Part shown: positions 37,087-46,999 of the stretch, one piece after another
Numbering within the stretch: the stretch's first letter is position 1
How the letters are laid out: every line of letters starts with the position of its first letter
Assembly (NCBI RefSeq): GCF_000003815.2
Contig: NC_049983.1
Span: forward strand, 658,524 to 722,523
DNA length: 64,000 bases
From: Branchiostoma floridae
Lineage: Eukaryota; Chordata; Leptocardii; Amphioxiformes; Branchiostomatidae
Direction: 5' to 3'
Made by a program: the position numbers and the translations under genes
The notes under the pieces: generated by a model
What the model was told of the DNA's origin: nothing
Seen by the model: only the letters and a program-made list of their open reading frames with translations
The model's database searches: none

Positions 37087-37240
37087 ACTATTTGAGATCT
37101 AAAAGTATCTAATAAATGTTTCGTACTAAGCTTACCTTTCGTCTGTCGTGGCTGAAATGTCGTGTGTTATTGTTAACTCTGCTACGTTTATATACCCAGC
37201 TCTTAGTTTCACTTCCCTTTTTTTACAATGACCTCATCGC
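37087..37240 (-). promoter_or_regulatory. Unit B upstream exon and core promoter (TATA, Ets/IRF-like, CRE-like)
   Basis: Read on the minus strand: TGAGGTCA (37236-37229), then GGGAAGTGAAACT (37217-37205), then TATATAAA (37094+100, i.e. 37194-37187), then about 50 bp of leader ending CCACGACAGACGAAAG before GTAAGC (exon end 37136). Order and spacing are preserved in unit D and partly in unit C. Confidence 0.6.
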
Positions 37241-37929
37241 TCAAATATGTCTATGTCCAAACACAATGAAAGCCAACTGCGTGGGACACGCCTGGACGTA
37301 TACCTTTGGTAAGGTGAGCTTTATCTATGCAAGCAGGTGTGCACAGCCACAGACTCTCTGGTGACCCGGATCTATGGGCCAAGTGAAGTTGCTGCTTTCA
37401 AAAACGTTCTATGAAGTAAAGAGTCGCATGTTTTCCTTACTCCGCAAAAACTGTAACAGTTATTCATCTTAACGCAAGACAGCAAGCTTCTACTGCTATT
37501 TGTATTTACCGCCTACATCCACCGTCGACAAAATATTGGGCTCGCGTGAAGATAATGTTGCCACCTTTAATATATATTATTATAATATCTATTTCCTATT
37601 TCTTACACGAAAATAGATAGTGATAAAGTCAGAGAATCCGTTTTCAAAGTATGATACAGACAAACTTGATAAGCTTACTAATAGGTAAGCGCACACATAT
37701 CTTATGTCATGTGTTACGTACGTCGTGTTATTTTATAATGCGTGACTATAATATATACATTGCCAACTGTACAAACAATCACAGCAGCACACAGGTTTCA
37801 TCACTTCAACGAAAATTTCGTCATTAAGATTTAAAAAATTAACTTAGTGTATCAATTCGATGAAACTGAAGCGTGTGCTGGACCCGATTTCCAAAAGAGG
37901 GGTTAGGATTAATGTTTGTTCATGCATTT

Positions 37930-38044
37930 TTTCTTTATCAATAACTTGATGAGGTTCCAACTTGTTTTCACCGCCTGCATGGTTCCTTTTCCATCGGATC
38001 GGTTCGACAAAAATGGTGTCCCAGGCGCTTCGTTTCACCATTGT
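37930..38044 (-). pseudogene. Array unit C: orphan first coding exon
   Basis: The minus strand reads like the family start (MVKRSAWDTIFVEPIRWKRN). A net 4-bp insertion relative to units B and D then shifts the frame, and the donor GGT is changed to AGT. No matching second or third exon follows before unit B's promoter, so the unit is a remnant. Upstream sequence at 38560-38950 matches the equivalent introns of units A and D (ATATGGTCGCC...TTTCA). Confidence 0.65.
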
Positions 38045-39096
38045 CACCCAACACTATGGCGGCAACGTTTGGTCTGTAGACTGAAAAAGCGGATCTTACA
38101 TGTATATACTTTGTCTTTGAAGTCGTGCGAAAATGTCATACAAATGTCAGACCGCAAAAAAGATATAGATACTGTTCTTTTGCATACACAAAACAAGAAC
38201 TTTTGTGTCTACTAGCAAGACAGCCTTTTGTGTAGCAAGTCAGCTGAACTTTGCAGGACACATGCATTGCAGTACAAAAAGTGGTACATACTTTGTACCT
38301 GCTCGGGCGATTGCCGCAGAATCGTCGTCCGATCTAGTTTCACCAAATGTGACAGGGGTATAAGTTAGTGATGGTACGACGATGGCACGACGTTTGTGAC
38401 CGAGCCCTAACATGACATAACATAACAACTAACAGGCACGGTAACGAATGGGTGACTCGCGGCGGTAAACATGGAAACATATTGAAAGACAGTAACAAAG
38501 CACAGTCTATTTGTGTAATAACAATAAGCCAAGGGTGAAAGGTCTGTTTTTAGGTAAACCACTTAGGCCGCGATAGCAAGATTGCAATGTTTTGTCTGCA
38601 AACTGCAAAAGAAGAACTATAGACTTGGAGTGTGTGAAAATGTCTGACAGGCACCAGACCATAAAACGGGCCCTAGTTATCTAATTAGCATTCTTTCTTG
38701 CAAAATAAAACAAAACAAGAAAAATATTATTCATATGCGTATGAGTTATTGTCATACAGTACTCCGATCAGCAATATGGTCGCCCAACTTTTCACTGTAA
38801 CCGTATCACACGTATCAAGCGACAGTAACAAAGCACCTTCTATTTGTCCAACAGCAAGTGAAAGGCTTGTTTTCTGGCCAGTGTCGAATGCCGCAATGGT
38901 AGAACAGTCAACAGTATTTTTGCTCCATACATGTACATGTATGTGCATTTTTTTTCTTTAGCAATTCGAACTCAGTCTTCTGTAGGGAGTGAGGTGGGGG
39001 TCAGAAAACAATGACAACTACGAACTTATAATCTGAAAGAGGCTGACATCACGGTGGCCGCCATGGTGTAAATGTTGTCTAAAATGCTCTAATCAT

Positions 39097-39450
39097 ATGA
39101 CCTTGAAGAAAGTGGGAGGACTGTCATTCTGTACAGGTCACAAGCATTTCCTATGCACTTACATACTTGATATACAGACATACTTAGAACCTCTGAATGT
39201 AAGGCGTAAAGCTCTCTGCCTCAAGTATGCCAGATCTATTGTTCATTCTGAGGTTTTCAACTGCTGGCTACCACCACGCCGCTCTGAGGTACATGGCAGG
39301 GACCTCAGAAATGCTGACAACTTCAGCCAGTTTAAGTGCCGAACATAGCGTTTCAGGAATACCACGCTGCCTTATTGTATCGATCTGTTAAACTCACATT
39401 AGTCTCTGAAGTGTCACATTTTAATCATTCAGAATGAGATCGGTTTTATT
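39097..39450 (+). mobile_element. CR1/L2-like LINE 3'-end fragment
   Basis: The frame at 39180-39348 reads NVRRKALCLKYARSIVHS ... WLPPRRSEVHGRDLRNAD. It parallels the end of the LINE at 61190-61367 (ARREFLCLKFAKSMFNSP ... WLPATRNEVHNRDLK). A related piece lies on the minus strand at 53140-53290. Confidence 0.75.
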
Positions 39451-39719
39451 TCGATATTTACTTGATGGTGTGTAGACCCACAATTTTAAATTGTAAAGTT
39501 TAGTGGAAATTGTGATAAGTATGTTAATGCACTTAGGCAGGACATTCCATTGTTTTAGTCCTAAGCGCCAGCCTCCCCTGTAGAATGTACGAGGCAATTT
39601 AGTCCTCGGACTATAATCTTGTACACGACATTGTGTGTTTAAATAAATAAACCAGTTCTCTCTACTTGATAAAATACGGAGAAAGAAACGATTCGGAAGC
39701 TGTCGTAGACCACGTCATG

Positions 39720-39915
39720 ATGTTTGTATGTTCAACATGTCATCGAAACATTAATTATGCCCGCACTTATTTCTTGTTATAGATATTCACCGGAACTCAC
39801 TACCTGACCCTCTCTTGCACTCACGCAGCGCACGGAAAACCATATTCGTGCCGTCTACCCCACCCCTCCCTCCTGCAACCACAACGAACACATACACAAG
39901 TATTTTCTACAGCCA
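39720..39915 (+). mobile_element. CR1-like LINE 3' relic of unit C
   Basis: Same motif order as 36846-37031 (ATGTTCAACATGTCAT, CACCGGAACTCACTACCTG, CCCACCCCTCCCTCCTGC). It ends just before the palindrome at 39928. Confidence 0.5.
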
Positions 39916-39984
39916 TGGGTTTCGCATACGTGAGTAGTATAGTAGGAGTGCGCTGCTATTATTTATTCAGGCGCAAGCAGGCGC

Positions 39985-40180
39985 AGGTCAAAGGTCATCA
40001 CCTGCCGATATAATGTATTCAGGCGGAGCAGGTCAGAGGTCAGATATGATGTATTCAGGTGGAGCAGGTCAGAGGTCAAATATGATTTATTCAGGCGCAG
40101 GTCAGAGGTCAGATATAATGTATTCAGGCGCAGGTGAAAGGTCAGATATTATGTATTTAGGCGGGGCAGGTCAGGGGTCA
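39985..40180 (+). promoter_or_regulatory. Six-fold array of AGGTCA DR1 sites, left arm
   Basis: A repeat of about 30-34 bp (ATTCAGGCGGAGCAGGTCAG...) carries AGGTCA half-sites spaced by one base: AGGTCA-A-AGGTCA at 39985; AGGTCA-G-AGGTCA at 40030, 40066 and 40099; AGGTGA-A-AGGTCA at 40132; AGGTCA-G-GGGTCA at 40168. DR1 is the recognised layout for RXR heterodimers and HNF4/COUP-type receptors. The array ends about 130 bp before the Bcl-2-like ATG. Confidence 0.6.
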
Positions 40181-40311
40181 GATATCATATATTCAGGCGG
40201 AGTAAGGTAACTATGACAACCCCACCCCACCCCAAATGAACCCCCCCCCTCTCTAATCGTGAATGACATGCCCTTATTTGGCCTGGTTAAGTCTACTGAG
40301 ATCAGTCTTTA

Positions 40312-40812
40312 ATGGATGCGCTGAAAGCACAAACAACAGACGTCTTTCGTCAGTTACTATATCACAAAGCCCCAGACTTGTTTCCTGAATACAGACACCC
40401 CAGTTCGGTGACGTACGTAAAAGTAGTACAATGGGTGGATGTGATCTCGGCGGAAGAGGAATATGGAAAGATTATTGACAGCTTCATGGACAACGTACCC
40501 AACGCGAGGGATGGGCTGAAAACGGTGCTCGAAAAAGTACTGCAAGAGCGACGATTAAACTGGGGTCGACTCGTTACCGCAATGGCTTTTGCCGTGGACG
40601 TATGTGTCAACTCGCACGAACGGTATGAAAGAAATACCGATGCCATCTCCACCGAGGTAGCAACGTTGATTTGCGACTATGCGGGAAACTGGGTATTACG
40701 CCAACTTGGATGGGACGGATGGCTTGACCGTCGTCGGCACGACAAGTACCCGTCGTTTGTACAGTGTCTCTGTTGGCTTCTCACTGCACGCGTTTGCATC
40801 ATCGTGACGTAG
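40312..40812 (+). CDS. Bcl-2 family-like protein, intronless, left arm copy
   Basis: An uninterrupted 166-codon ORF (TAG). Residues 80-97 (RRLNWGRLVTAMAFAVDV) form a canonical BH1 with NWGR, and residues 127-139 (WVLRQLGWDGWLD) form a BH2. The spacing of about 45 residues is as in Bcl-2 proteins. Residues 41-62 may be a degenerate BH3 region, though the Leu-x3-Gly-Asp core is not evident. The end (FVQCLCWLLTARVCIIVT) is hydrophobic and could serve as a weak membrane tail. Bcl-2 proteins control mitochondrial outer-membrane permeability; whether this one protects or kills cannot be told. The lack of introns suggests a retrocopy or capture by the palindromic element. Confidence 0.75.
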   Translation: MDALKAQTTDVFRQLLYHKAPDLFPEYRHPSSVTYVKVVQWVDVISAEEEYGKIIDSFMDNVPNARDGLKTVLEKVLQERRLNWGRLVTAMAFAVDVCVNSHERYERNTDAISTEVATLICDYAGNWVLRQLGWDGWLDRRRHDKYPSFVQCLCWLLTARVCIIVT

Positions 40813-40919
40813 ATTTTGCACTGAACACGCCCGAACATGCCCGAGCATGTTAAAACACGCCCACGCACGGTACGCTGGTTGGCCAACGCTAGATGTAATG
40901 TTGATTTACATAATTGCAT

Positions 40920-41375
40920 AAGATTATTGCTTTGGAGTAGCTATACGTGTTGCTCCGGAGTAAAAACACTGCTCCGGAGCAGTTTATTTTGCTCCGGAGT
41001 AAAATAAACTGCTCCGGAGCAGTTTATTTTACTCCGGAGCAGCAACACGTATAGTTACTCCAAAACAATGTTTCACTGCATGTACATACAGATATGTTCG
41101 TACGTACATGACAAATATACTAACTTATTACACCAAATATACTTACTCATTTACTCCGGACCAGTATTTTTTACTCCGGAGCAGTGTTTTTGCTCCGGAG
41201 CAACACTATACGTTACTCCAAAGCAATGTTTTACTGCATGTACATATAGATATGTTCGTACGTGCATGACAAATATACATACTTACAACAAATATAGTTA
41301 CTCACTTACTCCGGAGCATACTCCGGAGCAGTGTTTTTACTCCGGAGCAACACGTATATCTACTCCAAAGCAATA
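40920..41375. repeat. Palindrome centre with ten CTCCGGAG motifs
   Basis: CTCCGGAG, itself an 8-bp palindrome, occurs ten times exactly, in the contexts TGCTCCGGAGCAGTTTATTTT and TTTACTCCGGAGCA. Two direct copies of about 145 bp (from 41064 and from 41217, each with CTGCATGTACATA and ATATGTTCGTACG) make up the middle. The AT spacers are themselves inverted, so the strand can fold into many nested hairpins. Confidence 0.8.
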
Positions 41376-41487
41376 ATCTTATGCAATTATGTAAATCAAC
41401 ATTACATCTAGCGTTGGCCAACCAGCGTACCGTGCGTGGGCGTGTTTTAACATGCTCGGGCATGTTCGGACGTGTTCAGTGCAAAAT

Positions 41488-41988
41488 CTACGTCACGATG
41501 ATGCAAACGCGTGCAGTGAGAAGCCAACAGAGACACTGCACAAACGACGGGTACTTGTCGTGCCGACGACGGTCAAGCCATCCGTCCCATCCAAGTTGGC
41601 GTAATACCCAGTTTCCCGCATAGTCGCAAATCAACGTTGCTACCTCGGTGGAGATGGCATCGGTATTTCTTTCATACCGTTCGTGCGAGTTGACACATAC
41701 GTCCACGGCAAAAGCCATTGCGGTAACGAGTCGACCCCAGTTTAATCGTCGCTCTTGCAGTACTTTTTCGAGCACCGTTTTCAGCCCATCCCTCGCGTTG
41801 GGTACGTTGTCCATGAAGCTGTCAATAATCTTTCCATATTCCTCTTCCGCCGAGATCGCATCCACCCATTGTACTACTTTTACGTACGTCACCGAACTGG
41901 GGTGTCTGTATTCAGGAAACAAGTCTGGGGCTTTGTGATATAGTAACTGACGAAAGACGTCTGTTGTTTGTGCTTTCAGCGCATCCAT
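41488..41988 (-). CDS. Bcl-2 family-like protein, intronless, right arm copy
   Basis: Mirror copy of the left-arm ORF, also intact at 166 codons. It differs at residue 44 (Ala here, Val on the left; a GTG/GCG change). BH1 (NWGRLVTAMAFA) and BH2 (WVLRQLGWDGWL) are identical. The two genes converge on the palindrome centre. Confidence 0.75.
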   Translation of the reverse strand: MDALKAQTTDVFRQLLYHKAPDLFPEYRHPSSVTYVKVVQWVDAISAEEEYGKIIDSFMDNVPNARDGLKTVLEKVLQERRLNWGRLVTAMAFAVDVCVNSHERYERNTDAISTEVATLICDYAGNWVLRQLGWDGWLDRRRHDKYPSFVQCLCWLLTARVCIIVT

Positions 41989-42121
41989 TAAAGACTGATC
42001 TCAGTAGACTTAACCAGGCCAAATAAGGGCATGTCATTCACGATTAGAGAGGGGGGGGGGGGTTCATTTGGGGTGGGGTGGGGTTGTCATAGTTACCTTA
42101 CTCCGCCTGAATATATGATAT

Positions 42122-42318
42122 CTGACCCCTGACCTGCCCCGCCTAAATACATAATATCTGACCTTTCACCTGCGCCTGAATACATTATATCTGACCTCTG
42201 ACCTGCGCCTGAATAAATCATATTTGACCTCTGACCTGCTCCACCTGAATACATCATATCTGACCTCTGACCTGCTCCGCCTGAATACATTATATCGGCA
42301 GGTGATGACCTTTGACCT
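42122..42318 (-). promoter_or_regulatory. Six-fold array of AGGTCA DR1 sites, right arm
   Basis: Mirror of the left-arm array, for example TGACCTTTGACCT at 42306-42318 (perfect DR1 on the minus strand). It lies upstream of the minus-strand Bcl-2-like ORF. Confidence 0.6.
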
Positions 42319-42453
42319 GCGCCTGCTTGCGCCTGAATAAATAATAGCAGCGCACTCCTACTATACTACTTACGTGTGACATAAGGTCACAACAATGCAC
42401 CAATACATTAATCGGTCACTATTTCTATCCTCTCTGTTCCGTACTAAACTCAC

Positions 42454-42545
42454 CTTTCTTCTGTAGTAGATGAAATGCCTCGTGTTGCTGTAAAGATGGC
42501 TGAGCTACCTTTATCTAAACTTCCTCTTTTTTTGTACAATTACCT
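42454..42545 (-). promoter_or_regulatory. Unit C upstream exon and decayed core promoter
   Basis: On the minus strand AAAAAAAGAGGAAGTTTAG is followed by AGATAAAGG where the other units have TATA(T)AAA, then a leader ending ACTACAGAAGAAAG before GTGAGT. Clearly homologous to 37136 and 46867, but both the TATA and the IRF-like half are lost. Confidence 0.5.
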
Positions 42546-43339
42546 TACCGGCGTGGTATGTCTCTGTTCAAAGACCATGCAAGCCCGATGCGCGGGACAC
42601 GCACGTATTTGATATTTACAGTTACACCTGAGACCGTCTGGAATGTGTTAAGGTGAGCTTTACTGGTGAAAGCAGGTGCGCACAGACAGAAATTCTATCA
42701 TCCCTACTGTTTTGCGCCGGATATAATCTATAAGCCAAGCGTCGCTGTTGCTTTCAATGATGTGACGAGTGCTACAGAACCAGTCGTTCCCTCGTGTTGT
42801 CACAGTCCCTGTTCAAGGTGCAAATGCTACACGTTTTTCCTCACAAAAAATCTGGTGTTTCATTCAACGTCTGATGGCAAGCTTCCTCTCACAGACTACA
42901 ACCACCGTCGGCAAATCATGGTTCTCGCATCATAGAGACCGTGGTGCCATCTTTAATATTTGATATGCAATCATATCTATTTCATATTCCGTGCATTAAA
43001 TATAGATCGTGATAAAGTCAGCGATTCCACTTCAATTATACAATACAGGCAAAAAGATAAGATCAGGTATTTAGCGCTCAAATTTTAGTGTCATATGTTA
43101 CGTACATCTCAGTAATTTTGTAATGCGTCAATATAATATTACCAACAGTACACACAATAACAGAAGCATATATACAGGTTCAATCGCTTTAGTTGAAATA
43201 TCTTCACAAAGACTTGAAATTTTTTCACTTATAGTGCATAAATGAGATCAAACTTTAGCAGTTTGAACAAATTAGAACTTTAGTGACTGAAATATTCTTT
43301 TACTCAAAATAGTTCATACGTATTTGAAATATCATTTCG

Positions 43340-45809
43340 AATCCCTCTCGGTGACTCGGAATGGACTCTACATACATACATACACTATCATCGTCACAAA
43401 ACCGACGAAGAGAAGGACCAGGAACGTTGGGACAGAAATAACTGAAAAATATGGGTCGGATGCATCCAAAACGAGATCCATATATTCGGTTCTTTTATGT
43501 ACCTCGAGAACACCAAAATTTGTCAGAAAGCCGACCAAAACCTGAGACTCAGTGGCCAGATTAAATTATTTCGGATTTGAGTCGTATGCCGTGGATATTA
43601 TAGAAACTAGTTCTGATTTTGCCATGCCAGCGATGACGCTCTTTTGCATTCCAATTTCCCCTATGATGGCCAGTAGTTTTTCCACTGACATGACGTTGAA
43701 GTTGATCGGATGACGAACAGAATAACTCTGATGGTTGTGTGTGTGTGGCCTCTTGACTACGAGCTGGTTGATGTTTGAGTCGTGAGCTGCGCTCTTCTTA
43801 AACTGGAAGATCATGGGTTTGCACACGTGAAGGCCACGGTCACAAAACACCTCGGTGACATCTAGACGTAAGGCGGTGCCGTGGTGAACCTGAAATGGAA
43901 ATCAACGTGAAATGAATCATTGTAGTCCTTCACATACTTTCTGTAATGTCCATAATAGTCTGTTATATGGATTATAATTTTAACGGCTGAGAAAAATAAT
44001 ATTTAAGAGCTTATCTTCAACAAAACAGACCAACGCTATATCTGCAGTATTCACAGTACCAGGTAAATTCTAAGAGCGAGATCTTTTCGGCAAGCAAAAT
44101 TAGTGCTGCGTACGTACCTAAAACCTGGAAATGGAACTGGACTTGTAAAAGCATTTAGGTCCAAGTAAAAACCTAGAGGTTGGGAACCAGGTCCGGACTT
44201 AAAAGCTGTCTCTTACTTATATGTTCTAAACCATCTAAAACCTTCCAAAGATAGTGAAATTTGTACCGAAAAAAAGGCAAAAACATTGCTGGGTTTGTCT
44301 TTATTACTGACCTTTTGTGTTTACTACAGACTGTATATGATTTTGCATATATTTTTCACATTGCATGTCAAATTTATGCTAACATGCAATTTCATATGAA
44401 ACCAAAAAAAATTAGCGCACATATGCAATGATGGGTTTCTGTAAATGCATTTAAGTTCGCGGGGATTTAATTTCGCGGTACCGGGACTTTTCGCGGTGGA
44501 TTTAATTTCGCGGTAACACCATAGACGGCAGTCTAATACCACAATAGAAAAAATGTTCGCGGTGGTGTTAAATTCGCGGTTAAATGATCGCCGCGAAAAC
44601 CGCGAACATTGATCCACCGCGAACATTTCTGCATTTACAGTAATGTCCGGACTGACAAGTCCAGACCTGAACCTGAACTGCTGGACCTGAATCCGGACCT
44701 GCACCTAAATATGAGTTTAGGTATGCAGCACTAAGCACAATTTATGGACAGTGGACAGTGCGTATTCTCTATGTCTTACCTGAACGTACTGTTTCCACAG
44801 GTTATCTGGTCGTGTGTCACAATCTCCTGTTCGCTGAGGACGAAAGGTCCGTACAGCACATTGTACAGGTAGCGGTGACCTTGTCTGGGCCAAATGATCC
44901 CAACACTATCACCACGAAGACCATTGAGATCAAAATAGCTTTCTGGAGGAGAGTGAAGAAGATTTTCTGGTGTTGGTGTCTCTGGACATGCTATGGTCGA
45001 GATTTTGTAGCTTCATTCCATGGTAATGTGACATATGTAATTGAGAAAGTGAAGAATATTCATAGATGGAATTATGCAAATAGAGATTACTGCATGATTA
45101 ATAATGAGAAAACATCATAATACCATTGCGCTTAATCACAGAAATTTCATACTTGTGCTATTTGAATATTACATGTGCAAATTATGACCTCATTTGCTTA
45201 AATTATCATAAAATGCTGGTATAACCATAATCCGTTTTGTTAGGAGATGACGGCCATACTTTGACAATTTCTGTTAATTGTGTGAAAAAGATGAGCAGAT
45301 GCTTTGATGTATGCAAATGACCTCATTTGTATAATAAATGTGAAACGATCAAAATAACTTGGCATGTATAGGGTCGTGGAACTCTAGTTATCTTCTAGTA
45401 GACGAGTAGACGGACGTGTAGATACTTTCCAAATGCAGTAGCATAAATAACAAACTCAAACGGAGATTGAGATTGCTTTTCAAACACATGAATTATTCTT
45501 GAACTTAGGATTGCTATTCATTAATGACCCCTGATTGTTCTCCCACTCAACCTCCACGAAAAGCGGCCTTGATATGGATCAAATATCGAATTTTAATAAA
45601 GGTACAAAACGAAAAATCAAAACAGTCCATCGAACGTTTACCGTCGGCAATAGCTCTTTTACCATCGGCTGTTTAAACTTTCATCCATTCATTAATTAGT
45701 TCATCATAACTCAAACCTTGATGATGTTCCAACATGTCCTCATCGTCTGGTTTCTTCTCCATACGATTGGTTCGGCAAAAATGGTGTCCCAGCGGCTTCG
45801 CGTCGCCAT
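43340..45809 (-). pseudogene. Array unit D: decayed paralogue
   Basis: Exon 1 (45809-45717) is intact, encoding [19 protein letters not shown] with a GT donor. Exon 2 (about 44942-44780) keeps its donor but carries at least two 1-bp changes of frame: one before the GHRYLYN stretch and one after SEQEIV. Exon 3 begins at 43889 (VHHGTALRLDV...). It keeps the SAP-like pair (EKLLAIIGEIGM ... MAKSELVSII), then has an in-frame TAA at 43576-43578 where unit A has Tyr and unit B Glu. Homology continues to about 43340 ([23 protein letters not shown]) and then ends: the PH/GRAM, coil and RING parts are missing. Confidence 0.8.
44438..44642. mobile_element. CG-rich MITE family 1, copy 5
   Basis: Starts CTGTAAATGCATTTAAGTTCG and ends CGAACATTTCTGCATTTACAG, inside unit D between exons 2 and 3. 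Confidence 0.8.
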
Positions 45810-46569
45810 TGTCACCCTACACGTATCGGCAATGTTTTGTCTGTAAACTGAAAAAGAGGAACTATATACCTTGTCTTTGGAGCGTGCGAAAATGTCTTAC
45901 AGTTGCCAGACCGTAAAAAAGATCCTAATTAGCTATCTAGTTCTTACAAAAAGAGAACATACACTAATATTGTTCATATTTGTATGACCCATGATCGAAC
46001 TCAGATCAGCAATATGGTCGTCTAACATTTCAGTCACCGTCACGAATGGTTGACACGCCAACGTATTGAATGACATGTAACAAAGCACGGTCCAACAACA
46101 GTGTACACCGAAGGGGAACGTTTTGTTTAGTTTTGGTCAGCGTTGCAAGCCGAGAACAGCCAACGTTGTACTTTTGCTCTACATGTCTGACACTTGCCAA
46201 TTCGAACTCACGGGATGGGGTGTGGGATAGGGTAAGGGGTTGCTTGGGGGAGGGACAAAAACTATGAAAGTATATTCTGTAAGAGGCTGCAATTAAATAT
46301 ATAAGGCTGAAACTTTGCGATAGTTGCCATGTGTTTGACATGACTGAACGTCACGTCTCGTGCTTTTGTCGCATGTATATGACCTTGAATAGCCACTACT
46401 GAAGAAAGTTGCAGGGGGGGGGAGGGGCTAAAAACTGCTATTCAGAGGTCACAAGCATTACCTACACGCATTAACTATTCACTTATCTTTCACATATATA
46501 CTTGATAACACACTGACGAAGTTTTGGAACGCTCGTCCGACCGCCAGGCATGGGGACCATAACATGACA

Positions 46570-46765
46570 TCTACACATATGTTCACACGAAACATTATGA
46601 ATTCTCCATCACCTTTCATCGTCCTGTTTAAGAACATTCTAATCACTGGAACTCTCTACCTGGTCGTATCTAATTTAATTAATTATCCCTCCCACACCAA
46701 ACGCCCCCCTCCAACAGCCACGTTACCAACACCTGTGCAAGAACCACAATATTTACCCATAGTAT
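46570..46765 (+). mobile_element. CR1-like LINE 3' relic of unit D
   Basis: TAAGAACATTCTAATCACTG, GAACTCTCTACCTGG and CACACCAAACGCCCCCCTCC follow the same order as the relics of units B and C. It ends about 100 bp before the unit D donor. Confidence 0.5.
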
Positions 46766-46866
46766 CTACTGCAATTATGTTTTTGTGTGTAATATAAGTT
46801 CAAGAAATTGCACTAAATCAGTAACCTGCCAATATTTCCACCTTTCCTGTTCCGTACGAAGCTTAC

Positions 46867-46970
46867 CTTTCGTATGTCGCAGCCGAAATACCTTGTGTTG
46901 TTGTACGTACGTACCTGCCTTTATATTCCTGGTTGTTTCATCACTTCCTCTTTTTTTATAATGACGTCAT
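46867..46970 (-). promoter_or_regulatory. Unit D upstream exon and core promoter
   Basis: Minus strand: perfect CRE palindrome TGACGTCA (46969-46962), then AGAGGAAGTGATGAAAC, then AATATAAAGG (TATA at 46925-46920), then a leader ending GCTGCGACATACGAAAG before GTAAGC (exon end 46867). The best-preserved promoter belongs to a unit whose coding part is broken. Confidence 0.55.
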
Positions 46971-46999
46971 GACATGCGCTGTACAAGCACACGGCGAGC

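Larger units (their letters stand above)
39928..42375. repeat. 2.45-kb near-perfect palindrome carrying two Bcl-2-like ORFs
   Basis: Two arms of about 1.06 kb are inverted copies (39928-40985 and 41310-42375) around a centre near 41150. The outer edges read ACGTGAGTAGTATAG at left and, reversed, ACGTAAGTAGTATAG at right. The arms are almost identical: the two ORFs differ by one residue, and the G/C homopolymer near 40240/42055 differs slightly in length. ACGT at both edges could be a short target duplication or part of the terminus. No transposase is present. Confidence 0.9.

Noticed and set aside
39985..40210. CRISPR-like array
   Set aside because: The 30-34 bp period is a contiguous minisatellite without unique spacers, in an animal genome.
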